64,000 nt of DNA from Leptonema illini DSM 21528. Its GTDB lineage: Bacteria > Spirochaetota > Leptospiria > Leptospirales > Leptonemataceae. Made by a program: the position numbers and the translations under genes. Where the stretch lies: contig NZ_JH597773.1 in NCBI RefSeq assembly GCF_000243335.1, positions 50,244 to 114,243 of the forward strand. The letters are read 5' to 3'. Positions 9,501-18,320 of the stretch are shown one piece after another. Numbering within the stretch: the first letter of the stretch is position 1; the number at the start of each line of letters is the position of its first letter. Under the pieces are notes generated by a model. That model saw nothing but the letters and a program-made list of their open reading frames with translations, made no database searches and was not told the DNA's origin.

Positions 9501-10454
9501 TTACCCGTGAATCTGCTTCAGAATCGAATGGGCGATCTCGAGCGTGCGCACGTCTTTGTAACCCGGCACGATCGGCTCCTGCTCTCCTGTAATACAGGCA
9601 AGGAAGTGCAGATGTTCCTGACGCAGAGGGTTATCCTTATGCACGAAGATCTTCTCGACGAACGATTCCTGGCGATACTTCAGTTCTTCGCGCGTCATCA
9701 GGTAGGCCTGCGACGCCATGCGGTGAATGTCGATATCCTGTGTAGCGAAATCGAGGATGATGTAGGCCTTCTCCTGTGTGATGGTCAGCGTGCGGATCTT
9801 ATTCTGCGTCGCCCGGCTGGCGCTGATGTTGGCCACACATCCCGACTCGAACTGTAAAACGGCGGCGGCCACGTCTTCGTGACGGGTAAAGGCCGACGTT
9901 CCCGCTGCAGAAACAGATCGAATCTCGTCGCCGATCAGGTTAGTCACGATATCGAGGTCATGGATCATCAGGTCGAGAACGACGCCGACGTCGGCGATGC
10001 GCGGATTGAACGGTGAAAGGCGACGGGCCTCGATCAGGAAAGGTCGCTCGACGACCTTCTTCAGCTCCATTACGGCGCCGTTAAAACGCTCGACGTGACC
10101 CACTTGAAGAACGAGATTCTTCTTCTCGGCAAGCTCCACAAGCTCACGTGCCTGCTCGACGGTTTCGGTCATCGGCTTCTCTACAAGCACATGCTTGCCG
10201 CGCTCGAGACACTTCTTTGCGATCTCATAATGATACACCGTCGGAACGGCGATGATCAATGCGTCGGATTTCTCGATCAGCTCGTCGATATCCCTGAATC
10301 CAGGAATATCGAAGCGTTTGCTGATCTCGGCCAGACGGTTCGGATCGGCATCAAAACAACCGGTCACCTCTGCCTGGGCAATATTTACGATAACGTTCAC
10401 ATGATACTGGCCCATGTGGCCTGTACCGATTACACCGACCTTCAGTTTGCTCAT
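9501..10454 (-). CDS. Gfo/Idh/MocA oxidoreductase, probable GnnA-type UDP-GlcNAc 3-dehydrogenase
   Basis: 317-residue NAD(P)-dependent sugar dehydrogenase. The N-terminal Rossmann motif is VGVIGTGHMGQYH (residues 6-18). HVLVEKPM near residue 90 holds the catalytic Lys of the EKP motif, and VLDLMIHDLDIV near residue 175 is the conserved His-Asp motif. Similar proteins in Leptospira oxidise UDP-GlcNAc at C3, followed by transamination by GnnB, to give the diamino sugar of lipid A. That specific role is inference: no gnnB-like aminotransferase is next to it. The gene stands alone between two terminators (9449-9478 and 10525-10555). Confidence 0.75.
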   Translation of the reverse strand: MSKLKVGVIGTGHMGQYHVNVIVNIAQAEVTGCFDADPNRLAEISKRFDIPGFRDIDELIEKSDALIIAVPTVYHYEIAKKCLERGKHVLVEKPMTETVEQARELVELAEKKNLVLQVGHVERFNGAVMELKKVVERPFLIEARRLSPFNPRIADVGVVLDLMIHDLDIVTNLIGDEIRSVSAAGTSAFTRHEDVAAAVLQFESGCVANISASRATQNKIRTLTITQEKAYIILDFATQDIDIHRMASQAYLMTREELKYRQESFVEKIFVHKDNPLRQEHLHFLACITGEQEPIVPGYKDVRTLEIAHSILKQIHG

Positions 10455-10524
10455 ACCGGTCCTTTTTTTTCCCGGTGAGCATCGTTACAATCCTTTAACA
10501 TTGGCTTTGCGAAGCGATGAGAAA

Positions 10525-10555
10525 CAAAAAAGCAACGCAAAAGCGTTGCTTTTTT
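10525..10555. terminator. Terminator after dnaJ
   Basis: A-run, stem AGCAACGC (10531-10538), loop AAAA, stem GCGTTGCT (10543-10550), then T-run. The symmetrical A/T flanks let it work on both strands. It lies just past the dnaJ stop and closes the heat-shock operon. Confidence 0.93.
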
Positions 10556-10580
10556 ACAACAAGCTATCTCAACAGAGACG

Positions 10581-11687
10581 TTACGGCCTTGAGAAATTCT
10601 CCACCTTCTCGCCCATCTTTTCAAGCTCAGAATCAAGCTCTTTAATCAGATCCTTCGCTCGACCGTTCAGCGACTTCGGAATCAATACATGAATGATCAC
10701 GTGTTGATCTCCTCTACCGCGGCCGCCCATCATCGGCATGCCCTTGCCTTTCAGTCTGAAGATCTGATTGCTCTGCGTTCCGGCAGGTATCTTCAGCTTA
10801 GCCTTCTTGCCGTCAATCAGAGGCACATCGATCTCGCCGCCGGCAAGCGCCGTCGTAACGGCGATATTGGCGATAACGACAAGATCATTCCCCTGCCGTT
10901 CAAACGTAGCATGCCTCTTGATATGCGTGACGACGTAAAGGTCTCCAGGAGGACCGCCGTTCGGACCGGTCTCGCCTTCGCCCGACACTTTCAGGCGGCT
11001 GCCCGTTTCGACGCCGGGCGGAATGCGGATGTTCAGCGTACGCCTCTTCTCTTTCACGCCCTGTCCGTTACACGAACGGCACGGATCTTTGATGATCTTT
11101 CCGTTTCCGCGGCACTGCGGACAGGTCGTCGTCACCGAGAAGAATCCCTGTGTCGTGCGCACCTGACCGCTGCCCTGACAGAGAGGACAGATCTGCGGAC
11201 GGCTTCCTTTCGCAGCGCCGGAGCCTCCGCAATCCTCACAGGCCTCGTTGCGCGGTATCTCGACCTTGATCTCCTTTCCTTCGGCGGCCTCTTCCAGAGA
11301 GATCTCGACGTTGTAGCGAAGATCCGATCCGCGGCGCACGCCTCCCTGCGAACGATAGCCGGCCCCGCCGCCGAAGAATTCCGAGAAGATGTCGCCAATA
11401 TCGCCAAAAATATCAGAGAAGTCGGTGTAGGCGCGGTAGCCGAAGCCCTGTCCTCCCATTCCATCGACGCCGGCCTTGCCGTATCGATCATAGGCCTGAC
11501 GCTTTTCAGGATCGGATAACACCTCGTAGGCTTCCGTCGCCTCTTTGAACTTCTCCTCGGCCGTTTTGTCGTTTTTGTTGCGGTCGGGGTGATACTTCAG
11601 CGCCAGCTTCCTGTACGCCGACTTAATATCGTCCACCGATGCGCCTCGTTCGACGCCGAGTATTTCGTAATAATCGCGATCTGCCAT
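10581..11687 (-). CDS. dnaJ: Chaperone protein DnaJ
   Basis: Hsp40 co-chaperone (368 residues from the ATG of [12 protein letters not shown]) that delivers clients to DnaK and stimulates its ATPase. J domain at residues 1-70 with the HPD motif in [11 protein letters not shown] Gly/Phe-rich segment at about 75-130 is followed by the zinc-binding domain with four CxxCxGxG-type repeats ([32 protein letters not shown]). The C-terminal substrate-binding domains include [19 protein letters not shown]. The frame extends ten codons further upstream to 11717, but the conserved start is 11687. It is the last gene of the hrcA-grpE-dnaK-dnaJ unit, about 100 nt after dnaK. Confidence 0.97.
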   Translation of the reverse strand: MADRDYYEILGVERGASVDDIKSAYRKLALKYHPDRNKNDKTAEEKFKEATEAYEVLSDPEKRQAYDRYGKAGVDGMGGQGFGYRAYTDFSDIFGDIGDIFSEFFGGGAGYRSQGGVRRGSDLRYNVEISLEEAAEGKEIKVEIPRNEACEDCGGSGAAKGSRPQICPLCQGSGQVRTTQGFFSVTTTCPQCRGNGKIIKDPCRSCNGQGVKEKRRTLNIRIPPGVETGSRLKVSGEGETGPNGGPPGDLYVVTHIKRHATFERQGNDLVVIANIAVTTALAGGEIDVPLIDGKKAKLKIPAGTQSNQIFRLKGKGMPMMGGRGRGDQHVIIHVLIPKSLNGRAKDLIKELDSELEKMGEKVENFSRP

Positions 11688-11787
11688 CGTTCCTCTGCGT
11701 TCAGCGGTTCTCCGCATCCGGGTTAGTCAGGACGCCAGGCGCCCTGCATTCCTCAACAATCGGGCGGGGCTTACCCCGCCGCAAACA

Positions 11788-13692
11788 TCACTTCTCATCA
11801 TCGACAACGGTATAATCCGCATCGACAACCTTTTCTCCAGAAGGAGCGGCATCAGGCTCGCCCTGCGCAGCGGCGCCAGGCTGCGGACCGGCGCTCTGCG
11901 CTCGACCGGCGATCTCGCCGATCAGTTTGCCGAGTTCGTCCTTCGCCTGATTCAGCGAGACAAGGTCCTGTGAATCAAGCGCCGTTCTTGCGCGTCGTAC
12001 GGCGTCTTCGGCCTTCGCCTTCTCGTCGGCCGGCAACGCTTCGCCAGCCTCAGAAACCGCTTTCTCAACGGCATAGATCAGCGAATCGAGTTCGTTACGG
12101 GCTTCGATCGTCTCTTTGGCCTGCCTGTCTTTCTCGGCGTTCGCCTCGGCGTCGCGGACCATCTTGTTGATCTCTTCTTCCGTAAGACCGCTCGAGCTCT
12201 CGACGCGAATCTTCTGCTCTTTGCCGGTGCCCAGATCCTTCGCAGAAACGTGAACGATACCGTTTGCGTCGATATCGAACGTGACCTCGATCTGTGGCAT
12301 GCCGCGCGGCGCCGGAGGAATACCCACGAGATCAAAGCGAGCCAGCGTGCGGTTGTCGCGGGCCATCTCGCGCTCGCCCTGCATGACGTGAACCGATACG
12401 GCCGTCTGGTTATCCGCCGCCGTCGAGAAGGTCTGACTTTTGCGAGTCGGAATCGTCGTGTTACGCTGAATCAGACGTGTGAAAACGCCGCCCAGGGTTT
12501 CAATACCCAGCGAAAGCGGAGTCACGTCGAGCAGAAGAACGTCCGATACCTCGCCTGCAAGGACCCCGCCCTGAATGGCGGCGCCGACGGCTACTACTTC
12601 GTCAGGGTTAACAGAGCGGTTCGGCTCTTTCTTGAAAAGATCTTTTACAAGATTCTGCACGGCCGGAATACGCGTCGATCCGCCGACAAGGATAACCTCG
12701 TCGATATCGGCCGCGGTCATACCCGCATCGCGCAGGGCGTTCTCGCACGGAATGCGGGTACGCTCGACGAGGCTCTGCGTGATCTGATCGAACTTCGCAC
12801 GGCTCAGGCTGAGATTCATGTGCTTCGGACCGGTCTGGTCGGCCGTAATAAAAGGAATGTTGATCTGCGCCTGCATCGTGCCCGAAAGCTCAATCTTCGC
12901 CTTTTCAGCCGCCTCTTTCAGACGCTGCAGAGCCATCTTGTCTTTGCCGAGATCGATGCCCGACTCTTTCTTGAATTCCTCGATCATCCATTCCATGATC
13001 GTCTGGTCGAAATCGTCGCCGCCAAGGTGCGTATCGCCGTTCGTCGACTTGACTTCATAGAGGCCGTCGGCCAGTTCAAGGATGGAAACGTCGAACGTTC
13101 CGCCGCCGAGGTCATATACGGCGATACGAGAGTTCTTTCCTTTCTTATCAAGGCCATAAGCGAGAGCGGCCGCCGTGGGTTCGTTAATAATACGCTCCAC
13201 TTCAAGACCAGCGATACGGCCGGCATCTTTGGTGGCCTGACGCTGTTCGTCGTTAAAATATGCGGGCACGGTAACGACGGCCTTTGTGACCGGATGACCG
13301 AGATACGCCTCAGCCGTCGCCTTCATCTTCTGAAGAATCATGGCCGAAACTTCTTGCGGAGTGTAGGATCCATGATCGGTTTCGATCTTCACACCGTCGT
13401 TACCCGACTTCACGACCTTATACGAAACATACTTGAGTTCTTCGTTGATCTCAGAATAGCGACGTCCCATGAAACGCTTCACGGAGCGGATCGTATTCGC
13501 CGGATTCGTAATGGCCTGGTTCTTCGCAATCTGGCCCACAAGACGCGTTTCGGCGTCGGTCAGCGCCACGATGGACGGCGTGGTGCGCGTGCCTTCGGCG
13601 TTTGCTATGACGATCGGATCACCGCCTTCCATCACAGAAACGCAGGAGTTCGTTGTTCCAAGGTCGATTCCAATAATCTTTTCTTTTGACAT
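11788..13692 (-). CDS. dnaK: Chaperone protein DnaK (Hsp70)
   Basis: 634-residue Hsp70. The N-terminal ATPase domain opens with [17 protein letters not shown] and contains [14 protein letters not shown] and [13 protein letters not shown]. The interdomain linker is [12 protein letters not shown] near residue 385. The substrate-binding domain follows, then a charged helical lid and an acidic tail ending [13 protein letters not shown]. Third gene of the CIRCE-controlled operon, 43 nt after grpE. The length and all signatures are typical. Confidence 0.98.
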   Translation of the reverse strand: MSKEKIIGIDLGTTNSCVSVMEGGDPIVIANAEGTRTTPSIVALTDAETRLVGQIAKNQAITNPANTIRSVKRFMGRRYSEINEELKYVSYKVVKSGNDGVKIETDHGSYTPQEVSAMILQKMKATAEAYLGHPVTKAVVTVPAYFNDEQRQATKDAGRIAGLEVERIINEPTAAALAYGLDKKGKNSRIAVYDLGGGTFDVSILELADGLYEVKSTNGDTHLGGDDFDQTIMEWMIEEFKKESGIDLGKDKMALQRLKEAAEKAKIELSGTMQAQINIPFITADQTGPKHMNLSLSRAKFDQITQSLVERTRIPCENALRDAGMTAADIDEVILVGGSTRIPAVQNLVKDLFKKEPNRSVNPDEVVAVGAAIQGGVLAGEVSDVLLLDVTPLSLGIETLGGVFTRLIQRNTTIPTRKSQTFSTAADNQTAVSVHVMQGEREMARDNRTLARFDLVGIPPAPRGMPQIEVTFDIDANGIVHVSAKDLGTGKEQKIRVESSSGLTEEEINKMVRDAEANAEKDRQAKETIEARNELDSLIYAVEKAVSEAGEALPADEKAKAEDAVRRARTALDSQDLVSLNQAKDELGKLIGEIAGRAQSAGPQPGAAAQGEPDAAPSGEKVVDADYTVVDDEK

Positions 13693-13735
13693 AGTCTGTA
13701 TCCTCTACATATCGAAGCCTGATTGCCGGCTTCTT

Positions 13736-14389
13736 TTAGTTTGCATTTCCTTCTTCGTTTTTCGCTTCCTGTTCCGCATCCTTTCGCTTTCCGCGAATCA
13801 CCTTTACGGTCGCCGGACGCAGAACCTGACGTTCTCCACCATCTGAAATCTGTACATAGGCCTTTTTATACACATGCTCCACCTTCTCGCCCTCGAAGCC
13901 TTCGCGCTCTTCCAGCTCGACGGCCTCCATCAGATACGGATCAAAGTCGTTACCCGCATCGACCTCGGGCCTGATGCCTTCGCGACCGAGAATGTTCAGG
14001 AATTCGCCGCGAATCATGTCGACGCCGATTACGAAATTCTTAACGGCCGGATCTTCGGTCGGCGCGGCGAGCACCAGGTCAAGGTTATCCACGACCGGAA
14101 TCAACGAGCGCACGAAGTTTGAAACGGCCGACGTTCGCGCCTTTCCCATCTCTTCTATCATACGTTTGCGATAGTTCGAGAAATCGGCTCGTTCGCGCGC
14201 CCAGTTCTGCTTCGTCTCTTCAAGCTCGGCCTTCAGGGCCTCGATCGGATCAAGAGGCGCCTCGTTCGATCCTTCGGCTTCTGCCGCTCCCTGCTCTTCG
14301 GCTGCATCGTCTTCAGGTCTTCCCTGAGCCTGCTCGATTCCTTCAAGCGTCTCTTCAATTCCCTGTTCCTTTTCCTGCTCTGGATGCAT
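13736..14389 (-). CDS. grpE: Nucleotide exchange factor GrpE
   Basis: 217-residue GrpE that releases ADP from DnaK. The first 55 residues are very acidic and low-complexity (EQEKEQGIEETLEGIEQAQG). They are followed by the long dimerising helix (KAELEETKQNWARERADFSN YRKRM region, about 50-100) and the C-terminal beta domain. The beta domain has the family signature VEHVYKKAYVQISDGGERQVLRP-like text near residues 165-190, including the conserved KGY-type motif as KKAYV. It lies between hrcA (40 nt gap) and dnaK. Confidence 0.95.
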   Translation of the reverse strand: MHPEQEKEQGIEETLEGIEQAQGRPEDDAAEEQGAAEAEGSNEAPLDPIEALKAELEETKQNWARERADFSNYRKRMIEEMGKARTSAVSNFVRSLIPVVDNLDLVLAAPTEDPAVKNFVIGVDMIRGEFLNILGREGIRPEVDAGNDFDPYLMEAVELEEREGFEGEKVEHVYKKAYVQISDGGERQVLRPATVKVIRGKRKDAEQEAKNEEGNAN

Positions 14390-14429
14390 CGTATAACCTC
14401 TCTCAATCTCCCTCTTTTTCCAGGGTTAT

Positions 14430-15524
14430 TCACTTATTCATGCGGGTCATCATTCCCGAGATAATAATCCTCAAATATTCAAGCACACGAACCACCCTGC
14501 GATAGTTCATGCGATTCGGGCCGACGACGCCCATCGCTCCGATGTTTTTTTCGCCCATGCGATAGCTACCGGCAAGAATCGTCAGGCCCGACAGCGTCGG
14601 ATTCCGATCCCCTTCGATCGTGACTGCGATGTCGTCAAGATCGACGGCCCTGCGTAATATGCCGCGAAAGATGTCTTTCATTTCATAGATACGGGAGACG
14701 TTGAGCTCGGGAGAACCAAGCTCTTCAACGACGCGGTCAAGGCCCGTAATAAAGACGTCGTTCCTCTGTCCCATCGAAGCAAAATGCACAGATAGCGTCT
14801 TGAGAAGAAGGCTTGCATACTGATGCAGCTCTCCTTCAAGGCCCACCGGACGCTCGCCTAACTGGCGTTCCACGTCCTGGAGATCGAGGCCCTGAAACTG
14901 CTCGTTCAGATAACGCGATATCTGCTGCAGATAGCCGCGGGGAATCCGATCCTCGATGGTGATGTTTTTCGTATAAACGGTGCCCGATCGGGTAAGAATG
15001 ACCATGAGGATCTCGTCGGGCCCGACGTCGATGAGCTCGATATGTTTGAGAATCGTTCGTTCGGCCGATGGCGCCACGACAAGCCCGGCATGATTCGTCA
15101 GCATGCTCAGGATCTTGCTTGTCGCCTCAAGCACGTCTTCCATCTGAAAATTGCGACGCAGATACTCTTTCTGGATGGCCATCTGCTCTTCTTGGGCCGG
15201 ATCAAAGGGCGGAAGACGAGCGGGCATTCTCGTAATAAAAAAGCGATATCCGCGCTCGGTCGGGATGCGACCCGCAGAGCGATGAGGAGCAAAGAGCATG
15301 CCTTTTCGGCTCAGCTCGGCAAGAATCGAGCGGATGGTGGCCGAACTCAGGTTCAGATCAAAGGACTGCACAAGCTGAAGGCTGCTGATCGGCACGCCGT
15401 TCATGATGAAGGCCTCAATGACAAGGCACAGGATCTCCTCCTCCCTTGCTGTGAGGTGAAAGTTCTCGACCACAGAACTGCCCGGATCGGCCGGGATCAT
15501 CATATAACCGGATCTTTCTTCCAT
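14430..15524 (-). CDS. hrcA: Heat-inducible transcription repressor HrcA
   Basis: 364-residue repressor of class I heat-shock genes. N-terminal winged helix at about residues 20-95 (LTAREEEILCLVIEAFI, LNLSSATIRSILAELSRKGML). The GAF-like and dimerisation domains follow (RGYLQQISRYLNEQFQGL, GVVGPNRMNYRRVVRVLEYL). It binds CIRCE and needs the GroE chaperonin to be active in characterised bacteria. As first gene of its operon with a CIRCE element 133 nt upstream, it is expected to repress itself together with grpE, dnaK and dnaJ. Confidence 0.96.
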   Translation of the reverse strand: MEERSGYMMIPADPGSSVVENFHLTAREEEILCLVIEAFIMNGVPISSLQLVQSFDLNLSSATIRSILAELSRKGMLFAPHRSAGRIPTERGYRFFITRMPARLPPFDPAQEEQMAIQKEYLRRNFQMEDVLEATSKILSMLTNHAGLVVAPSAERTILKHIELIDVGPDEILMVILTRSGTVYTKNITIEDRIPRGYLQQISRYLNEQFQGLDLQDVERQLGERPVGLEGELHQYASLLLKTLSVHFASMGQRNDVFITGLDRVVEELGSPELNVSRIYEMKDIFRGILRRAVDLDDIAVTIEGDRNPTLSGLTILAGSYRMGEKNIGAMGVVGPNRMNYRRVVRVLEYLRIIISGMMTRMNK

Positions 15525-15656
15525 AACTCAAAAACTAAAAATCATTACGATTTCAGCTCACCGACCACCGCCCTGGGCATCGAGCCCGGGCTCCTTCCGA
15601 CACGGGAAAGAGTTCTGGCCGGGAAGCAACCACCTCAACCGACTGCCAGGACGGCA

Positions 15657-15683
15657 TTAGCAATCGACAGATGCGACTGCTAA
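15657..15683 (-). promoter_or_regulatory. CIRCE operator (HrcA binding site)
   Basis: Inverted repeat TTAGCAATC, nine-base spacer, GACTGCTAA. Each arm matches the CIRCE consensus (TTAGCACTC-N9-GAGTGCTAA) at 8 of 9 positions, and the spacer length is exactly nine. It lies a few bases downstream of the -10 hexamer at 15695-15700, covering the expected transcription start, so bound HrcA would block initiation. Confidence 0.95.
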
Positions 15684-15694
15684 TCATCAGGTAA

Positions 15695-15723
15695 AAAATA
15701 GGATATCGGGGCTCGGGTGTCAA
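15695..15723 (-). promoter_or_regulatory. Sigma-70 type promoter of the hrcA operon
   Basis: Reading leftwards, a perfect -35 TTGACA (15718-15723), a 17-nt spacer and a -10 TATTTT (15695-15700). The CIRCE operator begins about 11 nt after the -10. This near-consensus promoter fits a strong, HrcA-repressed heat-shock operon. Confidence 0.88.
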
Positions 15724-15735
15724 CTCATTATTGTC

Positions 15736-16248
15736 TCAAAAAGGATCGATTGTGGCAATTCGGATGTAAGTCTGCTTTCTCAGACGTGCCTCTTCATACC
15801 GCCCCAGTTCATCAAGGATGGTGATCGAATTATAGAGAGCCTGGTGAAAGGTCGGATCGAGTCGCAAAGCCCGATCAAAGGCGGCAAGCGCCAGTTCGGA
15901 TTGATTCAGATACCATAGCGCCATGCCAGCATAGAAGTGGCGCCAGGCGAGAGCCTTCTCCTGCCCCGGAATCCCTTCGTAGATGCGGATGGACTCTTCA
16001 AGCATACGCAGGGCCCGCCTCAGATCGACGACATAGTCGGCCGATTCTCGCCGCATGAGCAGACAGCGCACCAGGCCCATCTTCAACCGATCGCTGGTCG
16101 GTTCCTGGCGGAGCGCTGATTCGAAAACCGGGCAGGCCGCGTCGAACTGCCCCTTCTTGAGGAGGGCTTCGGCGGCCTCTGATTCGGCCCGGAGCCCTCC
16201 GGAAAAAAAGAGCAGGCATACGGCGACCGAAACGCAGAGGCGCCTCAT
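15736..16248 (-). CDS. Secreted TPR protein
   Basis: 170-residue protein with a signal peptide (MRRLCVSVAVCLLFFSGGLRA) and two to three TPR-like helix pairs. Examples are EALLKKGQFDAACPVFESALRQEP at about residues 29-50 and AGMALWYLNQSELALAAFDRALRLDP at about 106-131. TPR proteins usually scaffold envelope complexes; no specific role can be read here. Its start overlaps the stop of the upstream gene by 4 nt, so they are coupled. It ends just upstream of the hrcA promoter on the same strand, and that promoter gives the next operon its own start. Confidence 0.75.
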   Translation of the reverse strand: MRRLCVSVAVCLLFFSGGLRAESEAAEALLKKGQFDAACPVFESALRQEPTSDRLKMGLVRCLLMRRESADYVVDLRRALRMLEESIRIYEGIPGQEKALAWRHFYAGMALWYLNQSELALAAFDRALRLDPTFHQALYNSITILDELGRYEEARLRKQTYIRIATIDPF

Positions 16249-17282
16249 AGCACCGCCGAGCTGACAAGGTCGGCGCTGACCGGCATCTGAAAGGAGCTCA
16301 CCTCGATGCCAAAGCCGGCGGCAAGCTCGCCGACCGTCTGCAATAAAGGCTCAGCAGGCGAATCGGGGGTCAGCAATATTTTCAGGCCATCATGACGCAG
16401 GCGCAGAATCAGAACGAGGCGCTGATGAGAGAGGACCCGGCGCAGTTCTTTCAAGAAGCGGTGGCAAACCTGTCCGTCGACAAGTGAGCCGAAGTGAAAC
16501 TGAACAAGACGCGCACCGTCAGCAAGGTTCAGGAAGGAACGCACCTCGCGGGCCGCCGCCTCATAGATGTTACGCCTGAGATGGGAGCGCTTCTCTTTTT
16601 CGAGATACCGAACAAGCAGCGGATGGATCCAATCAAGGGCCGAACGCAGCTCCTCGACCGGTAACAACGGAGGCTCCTCGTCAAAGAAAAAGACGAGCAA
16701 GGCCGGGGCCGATCGATCCTCCCGCGGAATCGAAACGACGCCGCCCAGAGAGGCCAGGAATTCTACCGTAAACCTCTTCGCAAAAAAGGGATTCTCTTTC
16801 AACGAACGATCGATGACGAATGACTGAACGGAGTCTCTTGTGAAAAAGGGGTCGCGCGCCGATACCCAGAGGTTCTGACGCTGCGCATCGTCCAGGCCGG
16901 CACTCAACAACAGACGAAATACCCCCTCCTCCCTGGAAAAGAGAAGCACCGCCGATCCAAGAGCCGAAAAACGTCGGTTCCAATCGCCGAGCAGCGACTC
17001 CGGTAGCTCACCTTCTTTTTCTACATAGAGACGGGCAACGGAGCCGGCAAGACCGGTCAGCGGAGGGCCGAGCTCCTCGAAACGAATCGTCGTTTCAGGA
17101 CTCTGCGTTCCGTGGCGCTGAATCGAACGGGCAAGCTCCTTCAGTTCGTCGGTGAACACCCTGTTGCGAATCGGTGGATGCCTTTCGGCCCCGGCCTTTT
17201 CTGGAAGGCTCCGCATCCTTTCACGCAGATGCAGGGCCTTCCAGAACGCCGGATCCTGCCATTGGTCTAATTCATCGGCCAT
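16245..17282 (-). CDS. Conserved hypothetical protein
   Basis: 345-residue protein without signal peptide or membrane segments. The N-terminal 60 residues are helical and polar (DPAFWKALHLRERMRSLPEK). A GAF-like alpha/beta stretch may follow (SALGSAVLLFSREEGVFRLLLSAGL, then DRSLKENPFFAKRF and ALLVFFFDEEPPLL). The C-terminal part has a repeated beta-rich unit (LVLILRLRHDGLKILLTPD). I do not recognise the family. Coupled by a 4-nt overlap to the secreted TPR gene downstream. It diverges from the phosphatase-superfamily gene at 17290 with almost no spacer. Confidence 0.6.
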   Translation of the reverse strand: MADELDQWQDPAFWKALHLRERMRSLPEKAGAERHPPIRNRVFTDELKELARSIQRHGTQSPETTIRFEELGPPLTGLAGSVARLYVEKEGELPESLLGDWNRRFSALGSAVLLFSREEGVFRLLLSAGLDDAQRQNLWVSARDPFFTRDSVQSFVIDRSLKENPFFAKRFTVEFLASLGGVVSIPREDRSAPALLVFFFDEEPPLLPVEELRSALDWIHPLLVRYLEKEKRSHLRRNIYEAAAREVRSFLNLADGARLVQFHFGSLVDGQVCHRFLKELRRVLSHQRLVLILRLRHDGLKILLTPDSPAEPLLQTVGELAAGFGIEVSSFQMPVSADLVSSAVL

Positions 17283-17289
17283 AGAGATT

Positions 17290-18315
17290 ATGGAAAAGCT
17301 TTCTATTCATAAGCGACGCGGCAACGAAAAAAACTTTACCCTTGTCGGGCCGTTCTATTTAAATGGAACTGACGTGAGCGTTATCTACTTCTTCATTGAC
17401 GGGATCGGCATCGGGCCAGACGACCAGGCGACCAACCCTTTCTCGCGGTATGCCACCTCGGTTCTCTCGGTCTGTTCGGCATCGTCCCGTGCAGATGCGC
17501 TCAGCCGCGACTTCCTGCTGCTCCCGCTTGATGCTGCCATGGGCATCGATGGCCTGCCTCAATCCGCAACAGGGCAGACAAGCCTCTGGACGGGCGTGAA
17601 CGCTCCGCAGCTGCTCGGCCACCACCTGACCGGCTTTCCCGGACCGACGCTGCGTGCGGCCATTGAAGAGCATTCGATCTTAAAAAAATTCAAAAACGAA
17701 GGCTTCGCAGCGACTCTTCTCAATGCTTACAGCGAAAAGTTTTTAAAGAAGCTCGAAAGCATGCCGCGCTTTGCAAGCGCCTCGACGCATACGCAGAAGG
17801 CCTCGGGCCAGCCGCTTTTCACGCTCGCCGATCTTGAGGCCGGTCGTGCTCTGTATATGGATATCACGCATCAGATCATGCATCAGTACTATCCTGAAAC
17901 GAAAGAGCGTTTTCCCATCGTTGATGCTCACACACGAGGCGCCGACCTTGTGCGCATCGCACAGGATTATGAGCTTGTGATCTTCGAGTACTTCCTGTCA
18001 GATAAGGCCGGGCACAGTCAGGATTTCGACGCCGCGCAATTCGTTATTGAAAGCCTCGAGACCTTTATTAAGGGTATCTGTGAGGCGATGGGGCCCGACG
18101 ATACGCTCATCATTTCGTCGGACCACGGGAACCTCGAGGACCTATCGACGAAGACGCATACGCATCACCGCGTGCCGCTTCTGGTATACGGCAGGCTCAT
18201 GAAGGATTTAGCCGGCGATATGCAATATCTCTACGACATCCCCCGGCGGCTATACGAGATTTACGGCTTCGCCCTGCCCCCGCTCATTCTACCGCAGCGC
18301 CCCCGGGCCGGTTAA
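17290..18315 (+). CDS. Alkaline phosphatase/phosphoglycerate mutase-superfamily metalloenzyme
   Basis: Metal-dependent hydrolase or mutase fold. VIYFFIDGIGIGPDD is the N-terminal Asp motif. The C-terminal half has ISSDHGNLEDLSTKTHTHHRVPLLVYG, whose DHG and HTHHRVP segments supply metal-binding Asp and His. It matches the metalloenzyme domain found in cofactor-independent phosphoglycerate mutase and phosphopentomutase; the substrate is unknown. From ATG 17290 the protein has 341 residues, with about 28 extra N-terminal residues. GTG 17374 would start directly at the conserved core (VSVIYFFIDG) and may be the true start. Confidence 0.8.
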   Translation: MEKLSIHKRRGNEKNFTLVGPFYLNGTDVSVIYFFIDGIGIGPDDQATNPFSRYATSVLSVCSASSRADALSRDFLLLPLDAAMGIDGLPQSATGQTSLWTGVNAPQLLGHHLTGFPGPTLRAAIEEHSILKKFKNEGFAATLLNAYSEKFLKKLESMPRFASASTHTQKASGQPLFTLADLEAGRALYMDITHQIMHQYYPETKERFPIVDAHTRGADLVRIAQDYELVIFEYFLSDKAGHSQDFDAAQFVIESLETFIKGICEAMGPDDTLIISSDHGNLEDLSTKTHTHHRVPLLVYGRLMKDLAGDMQYLYDIPRRLYEIYGFALPPLILPQRPRAG

Positions 18316-18320
18316 CGTCG

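Noticed and set aside
12250..13689. 479-codon frame antisense to dnaK
   Set aside because: Common shadow of a GC-rich hsp70 gene; no protein-like features, and dnaK itself is certain.
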